Source of the DNA: Prochlorococcus sp. AG-347-E03
GTDB lineage: Bacteria; Cyanobacteriota; Cyanobacteriia; PCC-6307; Cyanobiaceae
Assembly (NCBI GenBank): GCA_003279115.1
Contig: QCBG01000004.1
Coordinates: 1 to 64,000, forward strand
Direction: 5' to 3'
Length of the DNA: 64,000 nt
The notes under the pieces were generated by a model. It searched no databases. It was not told where the DNA came from and worked only from the letters and a program-made list of their open reading frames with translations. The stretch's first letter is position 1. Each line of letters opens with the position of its first letter. Of this stretch, positions 58,843 to 64,000 are shown in pieces. A program made the position numbers and the translations under genes.

Positions 58843-58978
58843 AATAAATTCAAGAAAGTTATTTGAAATCTATTATACAAAAACTTGTTTGGAAAATATT
58901 GAAAAAAATTTATACCGGAATAATAATTACAAACGTCAAAAAAATTTAATAGCCTTAAACCATAAACATCTATATGAT

Positions 58979-59905
58979 ATGCGTCTTTTACTACTTGGCT
59001 GCACTGGATTTGTTGGTAAAGAATTAGTACCAACACTACTCAATGAAAATCACGAAATATACATTGTAAGTAGAAAACCTATAAGCAAATTAAAGATTGA
59101 TTTAGATTTCAATAAGTTGAAATTTTTTCAAATAGATCTAACAAAAGAAAAAAACTGGAATAACGAAAATCTTCTAAATATTTTAAGAGAGACAGATGGA
59201 ATTATTAACTTAATGGGAGAACCCATAGCAGAAAAAAAATGGACTTCTGAACAAAAACAGGAGATTGAAAAAAGTCGTATTAACACCACGAAATTTATGA
59301 TGAAGACACTTAAAAATTTTAAAATAAACCCAAAAGTCATTATAAATGGATCAGCAATAGGTTATTACGGTACAAGTTTGTCTGATGAATTCACTGAAAA
59401 TAGTATTGGAGGAAAAGATTTTTTAGCTAATCTTTGCAAAAAATGGGAAGCGGTCGCTGCTGAAAAACCATTTTTCTCAAGGTTAGTTATTTTTAGAATT
59501 GGAATAGTTCTAGAAGCAGATGGAGGAGCATTAGGGAAAATGCTCCCTATTTTTAAAGTTGGATTAGGTGGACCAATTGGAGATGGCAAGCAATGGATGA
59601 GTTGGATTCATAGAACTGATTTATGTACATTAATTACTCAAGCATTAGTTGATAAAAAGTATTCGGGAGCATTTAATGCTGTTGCACCAAATCCAGTATT
59701 AATGAGAGACTTTTCTCAGACTTTAGGAAAATGTCTGAATAGACCTAATTTACTTCCAGTGCCTGGAGCGGTTTTAAAAATATTGTTAGGAGATGGAGCA
59801 AAAGTTGTATTAGAAGGACAAAAAGTAATTAGCAATAAACTCAAAAATTATACCTTTAAATATCCTCTTCTTGAGAAAGCAATTTACGCCTCCACCAAGA
59901 ATTAA
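58979..59905 (+). CDS. TIGR01777-type SDR epimerase-like protein
   Basis: 308 aa from ATG 58979, where the Rossmann motif RLLLLGCTGFVGKEL begins; the open frame runs back to 58811 but those codons lack conservation signs and overlap ndhO. Other motifs: GIINLMGEPIAEKKWT, INGSAIGYYG with the YxxxN-less Tyr region, and MSWIHRTDLCTLI. The family (YfcH-like) is annotated as epimerase or cell-division inhibitor without firm biochemistry. Its last 50 bases overlap the convergent small membrane protein gene. Confidence 0.9.
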   Translation: MRLLLLGCTGFVGKELVPTLLNENHEIYIVSRKPISKLKIDLDFNKLKFFQIDLTKEKNWNNENLLNILRETDGIINLMGEPIAEKKWTSEQKQEIEKSRINTTKFMMKTLKNFKINPKVIINGSAIGYYGTSLSDEFTENSIGGKDFLANLCKKWEAVAAEKPFFSRLVIFRIGIVLEADGGALGKMLPIFKVGLGGPIGDGKQWMSWIHRTDLCTLITQALVDKKYSGAFNAVAPNPVLMRDFSQTLGKCLNRPNLLPVPGAVLKILLGDGAKVVLEGQKVISNKLKNYTFKYPLLEKAIYASTKN

Positions 59906-60125
59906 TACCATTTACTAAAGCACCAATAATAAGAATTGTTATTAATGGAACTACAAGAGGATTCCAAATTATCTGAATAAAATTAATAAAAATAAATATG
60001 CCATTTAATTGCATCAAGATTGCAAAAATAAAAAATATTGCAAAAAAAATGACTGTAAATAAATTTATCAATAACAAATTATCAATAATTTGTTTTAACT
60101 TATTTTGATTATTTTCTTTAATCAT
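59856..60125 (-). CDS. Small two-helix membrane protein
   Basis: 89 aa with two hydrophobic helices (about residues 16-40 and 50-70) joined by a short loop, an N-terminal basic/Asn-rich tail and a C-terminal RRKLLSQEEDI. It overlaps the LpxB-related gene start by 8 bases, suggesting translational coupling, and the SDR gene 3' end by 50 bases. No family recognised. Confidence 0.7.
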   Translation of the reverse strand: MIKENNQNKLKQIIDNLLLINLFTVIFFAIFFIFAILMQLNGIFIFINFIQIIWNPLVVPLITILIIGALVNGINSWWRRKLLSQEEDI

Positions 60126-61320
60126 TTTTTATAACAATATTCATATCATCAACCATTTTAGGAGAAGCTTTGTTTTCTCCCAGTCTTTTTTTTGCATTTT
60201 CATTACATGAAACCATAAACTTCTTATTTAGCTGTATTAGATATATTATTTTTATGATCAATGTTATTGTCTGATTGATTTGATCATTCTTATCTTTATA
60301 ATTACTGGCACAAAAAACATATTTTCCAAGCAAACGTCTTTGCGCTTCTGCAAAAGTTTTTGTAAATTGTGGACCTTTACCTTCAATCTGAATAACAGGT
60401 TTTCCTAATCCAATCGCTTGCTCTGCTGCTGTTCCTGCCATGCTGATACAGCATCTACTTTTCAATAATATTTTGTCAAAGTTATTCCAATATATATTCA
60501 CTTCTAAAAATTTATATTGAAATTTCAAGAGATTATTATCTCTTATGTTTTCTAGTTTTAACCATCCTCTTTTTTGAAATATCTCACTTATTTTAAATGA
60601 AGATAGAGAATTAACTATTGCAAAGTTAAACTTAATTTTTTGAAAATATCTTAAATCTGACAATGCTTCTAATACCTCTAGAATCAAAACAAAATTATGT
60701 AGAGTCTCAGGGAATCTACTTCCTGGAAATAATCCAATACTAAATTCATCGTTCTTTAATTCTTTGTTTCTAGAAAAATACTTATCCATAAATGGGTTGC
60801 CTAAAAAGGATACTTTCTTTTTTAATTGCAAAGTTAAATCATTGGCTGTAAGGTAATCTCTCGTATATATTTTTTTTGCTTTTTGTGAGAGCAAGAAAAA
60901 TTTAGAAGGCCATGGTAAATTTAACTTCCCTTCATAATGACTGGAATAAGCAACTAGATATGTAAAAAAATCTTTCTTGCAAATCCATGCAAAAAAAATT
61001 GGCACAATATCTCCAACTACAAAAAAATAATCATAATTTTTTCTTATTTTATACGTTAAATATAATTTTCTTAAAAGATAAAATATTTCTCCTCCAAATA
61101 TCTCACTTAATCTTCCCTTCAAAGAATTATAGCCGATTCCTCCAGTACTAAATTCTTTAGTTTTTCCAAGTATCTTAATTTTTTCTTTTTTGTAATGGTT
61201 TCCTTTACCAACAATTGGCAAAGCATTAACAGAATAACCACTTTTTACAAATTGCTTAGCAATTAAACTACCAGATAGATCTTCTCCATGCCCGTTACTT
61301 AATACTAAAATTTTAGACAA
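60118..61320 (-). CDS. Lipid-A-disaccharide synthase-related protein (TIGR03492-like)
   Basis: 400 aa GT-B-like protein. N-terminal ILVLSNGHGEDLSGSLIA and LPIVGKGNHY, mid YDYFFVVGDIVPIFFAW, SSHYEGKLNLPWPS, IGLFPGSRFPE, and near the C-terminus SMAGTAAEQAIGLGKPVIQIEGKG (in part) give the donor-binding half. This fits the cyanobacteria/plant family related to LpxB but distinct from it. Acceptor and product are unknown; an envelope or thylakoid lipid role is inference. Confidence 0.83.
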   Translation of the reverse strand: MSKILVLSNGHGEDLSGSLIAKQFVKSGYSVNALPIVGKGNHYKKEKIKILGKTKEFSTGGIGYNSLKGRLSEIFGGEIFYLLRKLYLTYKIRKNYDYFFVVGDIVPIFFAWICKKDFFTYLVAYSSHYEGKLNLPWPSKFFLLSQKAKKIYTRDYLTANDLTLQLKKKVSFLGNPFMDKYFSRNKELKNDEFSIGLFPGSRFPETLHNFVLILEVLEALSDLRYFQKIKFNFAIVNSLSSFKISEIFQKRGWLKLENIRDNNLLKFQYKFLEVNIYWNNFDKILLKSRCCISMAGTAAEQAIGLGKPVIQIEGKGPQFTKTFAEAQRRLLGKYVFCASNYKDKNDQINQTITLIIKIIYLIQLNKKFMVSCNENAKKRLGENKASPKMVDDMNIVIKND

Positions 61321-61321
61321 T

Positions 61322-61750
61322 TTAAAATTCCAACCATTTTTTAACTTTGGTTAACTCAGGCCACTCAGGATATCTACTTAATCCATCCTCAATAGATTCT
61401 TTCAATTCACTTTTCACATCAGGCATCATCATAGACATTTTTTTTATTAACTCAATATGATCCCTTACACCTTTATTATTTGTAGCCAAAAGAGCCAAAG
61501 ACAAATTCATTCTTGCTTGTGGATCTTGCTGATTTAGTCGAACTGCTTGTCTGGCAGCTGCCAAAGCTTCTTCATTGTTTTTCAAAAGTAAATGCAGCCA
61601 TGATAGACAAGTCCAAGCAGCAAAGTGATTTGGTATTTGCTGTATAATTTTTTGAAAATCTTGAAGGATAGGAATTAAATCTTGCCCAGCTTTATATCTC
61701 GATAGAGCTGCATTAAAATCCTCTTCAATGGGATTAATTTCGTTATTCAT
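61322..61750 (-). CDS. Small TPR protein
   Basis: 142 aa with about two tetratricopeptide repeats: HFAAWTCLSWLHLLLKNNEE and PQARMNLSLALLATNNKG. Helical and soluble, with no signal peptide. It sits between the IscA-type gene (7-base gap) and the LpxB-related gene (one base), so these are likely one operon. Partner unknown. Confidence 0.82.
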   Translation of the reverse strand: MNNEINPIEEDFNAALSRYKAGQDLIPILQDFQKIIQQIPNHFAAWTCLSWLHLLLKNNEEALAAARQAVRLNQQDPQARMNLSLALLATNNKGVRDHIELIKKMSMMMPDVKSELKESIEDGLSRYPEWPELTKVKKWLEF

Positions 61751-61757
61751 TTTTTAT

Positions 61758-62150
61758 TTAAACTGCGAAGGAGCTTCCACATCCACAAGTTTGAGAAGCA
61801 TTAGGATTTACAAAATTAAAGCCTCCGCCAATTAACTCCTTACTAAAATCTAATTGCATTCCATAAATATATAAGAGACTTTTAGGATCACAAACAACTT
61901 GAAAGTTCTGCTCAGCATTTAATGAATAATCATAAACTTTATCATCAGAATTTATTTCATTATCTCTTATAAAATCCATCGTATAGCTCATCCCACTACA
62001 ACCACCTGATCTTACTCCTACCCTAAGTGCTTTTTTATCACTTTGACCTTTTAATAAGTTTGAAATTTGCTCTATAGCATCATTCGTAATTAAGATACCT
62101 TTGCCATCATCAGAATTCTTAATTTCCTGTTTAACTTCTAGATTTTCCAT
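61758..62150 (-). CDS. IscA/SufA/HesB-family Fe-S carrier
   Basis: About 130 aa from ATG 62150; an in-frame start at 62210 would add a 20-residue hydrophobic lead lacking family similarity. A-type carrier motifs: SGGCSGMSYTMDF (first Cys) and TCGCGSSF (CxC), with KALRVGVRSG before them. Delivers Fe-S clusters or iron to apo-proteins. Divergent from crtQ. Confidence 0.92.
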   Translation of the reverse strand: MENLEVKQEIKNSDDGKGILITNDAIEQISNLLKGQSDKKALRVGVRSGGCSGMSYTMDFIRDNEINSDDKVYDYSLNAEQNFQVVCDPKSLLYIYGMQLDFSKELIGGGFNFVNPNASQTCGCGSSFAV

Positions 62151-62249
62151 AAACAAAGATTTCCTACTAAATATAATATAAAAACTTAATCGATAGGATG
62201 CATAGAACAAACAATATCCAAACTTGATTTGTTATAATTTTAAGAAAAA

Positions 62250-63704
62250 GTGAAAATTGCGATAGTCGGTTCTGGATTAGCTGGTCTTACAGCAGCGGTC
62301 AATTTAGTTGATGAAGGTCACGAAGTTGAAATTTATGAGAGCAGATCTTTTTGGGGAGGTAAAGTAGGAAGTTGGGAAGATAAGGATGGCAACCATATAG
62401 AAATGGGATTACATGTATTTTTTTATAATTATGCAAATCTATTTAAATTAATGAAAAAAGTGGGAGCTTTAGATAATTTACTCCCGAAAGAACATACTCA
62501 TCTTTTCATCAATAATGGTGGAAATCTAAAATCTTTAGACTTCAGATTCCCTTTAGGTGCTCCATTTAATGGACTTAAAGCTTTTTTTACCACTGAACAA
62601 CTTACTTGGGTAGATAAGTTCAGAAATGCCTTAGCTTTAGGGACAAGTCCAATCGTTAGAGGATTGATAGACTATGAAGGCGCAATGAAAATAATTAGAG
62701 ATCTAGATAGAATTAGTTTTAAAGAATGGTTTTTAAACCATGGTGGAAGTGAAAAAAGTTTAGAAAGAATGTGGGATCCTATCGCATATGCATTAGGTTT
62801 CATTAATTGCAAAGATATTTCAGCAAGATGCATGCTAACTATATTCATGATGTTTGCTTCAAAAACAGAAGCCTCAAAACTTAATCTTTTAAAGGGTTCC
62901 CCACATAAATGGTTAACGCAACCTATCGTCGACTACATCACAAACAAAGGAGCAAAAATATATCTTAACCATAAGGTAGAAGAAATCATTTATGAAAAGG
63001 AATCTTCCTCTTATTCAGTAAATCAATTAAAAATATCTTCTCCTGAAGGAATTAAGGCAGTGTTTGCAGATAAATTTCTAGCTGCCTGCGATGTTCCTGG
63101 AATAAAAAAAATAATTCCAAAAGAATGGTATCAATTTAAAGAATTTGAAGGTTTAAAAAAACTTAGAGCTGTAGCTGTTGCCACAATCCAATTAAGATAT
63201 GACGGTTGGGTTACTGAATTACAAAAAGATAATACTGGAAACGAACCAATTGGACTAGATAACCTTCTTTATTCAGCTGATGCCTCTTTCAGTTGTTTTG
63301 CTGATTTAGCACTATCAAGTCCAGCAGACTATAGAAAAAAAGATATGGGATCGCTTCTCCAATGTGTTTTAACTCCTGGCGATAGATGGATGGGAAGATC
63401 CACAGAAAGAATTACAAAAGAAATTGATAAAGAGGTTCGTCGTCTATTTCCATCCTCAAAAAACCTTAAATTGCTTTGGAGTAACGTGGTACAAATTCCA
63501 CAATCACTCTATAGAGAAGCTCCCGGTATGGAACCTTTCAGACCGAATCAAAAAACATCGATATCTAATTTCTTCATGGCTGGTAGTTATACAAAACAAG
63601 ATTATATAGACTCTATGGAAGGAGCTACAATGAGTGGTCATTTAGCTGCCGCCGCAATTTTAGAGAAGAAAGTCGAATTAGCAAAAAATCTTGCAGTAAG
63701 TTAA
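62250..63704 (+). CDS. crtQ: Zeta-carotene desaturase
   Basis: 484-aa plant-type desaturase, paralogue of CrtP. GTG start at 62250, then IAIVGSGLAGLTAAVNLV, YESRSFWGGKVGSW and HIEMGLHVFFYNY. The C-terminal FMAGSYTKQDYIDSMEGA is conserved. Converts zeta-carotene to lycopene isomers. With crtP, crtB and a Z-ISO-like gene, most of the phytoene-to-lycopene path is in this window. Confidence 0.96.
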   Translation: MKIAIVGSGLAGLTAAVNLVDEGHEVEIYESRSFWGGKVGSWEDKDGNHIEMGLHVFFYNYANLFKLMKKVGALDNLLPKEHTHLFINNGGNLKSLDFRFPLGAPFNGLKAFFTTEQLTWVDKFRNALALGTSPIVRGLIDYEGAMKIIRDLDRISFKEWFLNHGGSEKSLERMWDPIAYALGFINCKDISARCMLTIFMMFASKTEASKLNLLKGSPHKWLTQPIVDYITNKGAKIYLNHKVEEIIYEKESSSYSVNQLKISSPEGIKAVFADKFLAACDVPGIKKIIPKEWYQFKEFEGLKKLRAVAVATIQLRYDGWVTELQKDNTGNEPIGLDNLLYSADASFSCFADLALSSPADYRKKDMGSLLQCVLTPGDRWMGRSTERITKEIDKEVRRLFPSSKNLKLLWSNVVQIPQSLYREAPGMEPFRPNQKTSISNFFMAGSYTKQDYIDSMEGATMSGHLAAAAILEKKVELAKNLAVS

Positions 63705-63707
63705 TTA

Positions 63708-64000
63708 ATGGGTACTTGGCTAAAACATGACGTAATAACAGTTGTTAATGCGCCTCTTGAAAATGTATGGGACACATGGAGCGATTTAGACTCAATGTCA
63801 CTTTGGATGAGCTGGATTGAATCTGTAAAAACAGTTGACGAAGAAACTAATACATTACCAGATTTAACAGAATGGACTTTAGCTGCAAATGGCTTCAGGT
63901 TTAAATGGAAAGCTCAAATTACAGAAAGGGTTGAAAAAAGCAAACTTAAATGGAAATCAATAGGAGGTTTACCAACTGAGGGATCAGTAGTTTTCGAAAG
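63708..64000 (+). CDS. SRPBCC-family (polyketide cyclase/CoQ10-like) protein, 3'-truncated by window edge
   Basis: Starts 3 bases after the crtQ stop and runs out of the window (97 complete codons). The opening KHDVITVVNAPLENVWDTWS and LDSMSLWMSWI match the START-like SRPBCC fold used for hydrophobic ligands. A gene of this type often follows crtQ in cyanobacteria. Ligand unknown; proximity suggests carotenoid or quinone, which is inference. Confidence 0.85.
   Translation, partial: MGTWLKHDVITVVNAPLENVWDTWSDLDSMSLWMSWIESVKTVDEETNTLPDLTEWTLAANGFRFKWKAQITERVEKSKLKWKSIGGLPTEGSVVFE

Noticed and set aside
58811..58978. N-terminal 56-residue extension of the SDR protein
   Set aside because: The Rossmann motif begins at ATG 58979; the upstream codons overlap ndhO and show no domain-like sequence.
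62151..62210. Upstream start for the IscA-type protein
   Set aside because: The added MFYASYRLSFYIIF stretch resembles translated promoter sequence and lacks family similarity.

Overview
The window is A+T-rich, densely packed and almost entirely coding. It carries a cyanobacterial gene set: NDH-1 subunits A, D, E, F, G, H, I, M and O, Mg-protoporphyrin methyltransferase, phytoene and zeta-carotene desaturases, a phylloquinone pathway cluster, Ycf3, Ycf34, RpaA, RpaB and a PedR-like regulator. Minimal spacers, low GC and small regulator families point to a streamlined marine picocyanobacterium, most likely a high-light Prochlorococcus. That assignment rests on gene content and composition; no database search was run.

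Layout. 1-8.9 kb: 3' part of argS, hisC, a minus-strand run (prfB, DUF3285, ybeY, dgkA, trpG, metallo-beta-lactamase-like protein), grxC-gshB. 7.5-12.5 kb: phylloquinone block (menF, menA-menC-menE, thioesterase). 12.5-20.6 kb: ndhH, rsmH, cysteine desulfurase, a NarL-type regulator, chlM, purE, cysC, SUI1 factor, trpB, rhodanese. 20.6-29 kb: DUF3352 protein, gltA, ndhAIGE-nadK-CYTH, small protein and pedR, metF. 29-40 kb: nucleotidyltransferase, scpA, ndhD, ndhF, Z-ISO-like protein, rbcR, DUF3172-ndhM, crtP-crtB. 40-47.6 kb: RRM protein, cca, ycf34-tsaB, and the lipid block plsX-fabH-fabD-plsC behind rpaB. 47.7-54.4 kb: radA, ycf3, copper ATPase-tmk-holB, rpaA. 54.4-55.8 kb: the only gene-poor part, with an orphan coiled-coil ORF and tRNA-Asn. 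55.8-64 kb: ECF-type ATPase, UPF0367, cysK, J-domain protein, ndhO, SDR protein, small membrane protein, LpxB-related protein, TPR protein, IscA-type protein, crtQ, and the start of an SRPBCC protein.

How it fits together. Much of the window serves thylakoid electron flow: NDH-1 (nine subunits), phylloquinone for photosystem I, Ycf3 for PSI assembly, carotenoid desaturation, ChlM and copper transport. Five transcription regulators (Rre1-like, PedR-like, RbcR, RpaB, RpaA), most from families tied to redox, light or carbon state, sit among these genes. A second theme is fatty-acid and phospholipid synthesis. A third is translation (ArgS, RF2, YbeY, RsmH, SUI1, CCA enzyme, TsaB).

Most unusual items: a classical programmed +1 frameshift in prfB with a TTG start; a repetitive uncharged N-terminal extension on PlsX encoded by tandem 12-bp repeats; the 54.4-55.8 kb segment, with nested inverted repeats upstream of rpaA and a degenerate direct repeat of the tRNA-Asn 3' end; and a secreted metallo-beta-lactamase-fold protein whose metal ligands look lost. 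No CRISPR array, insertion sequence or intact mobile element was seen.
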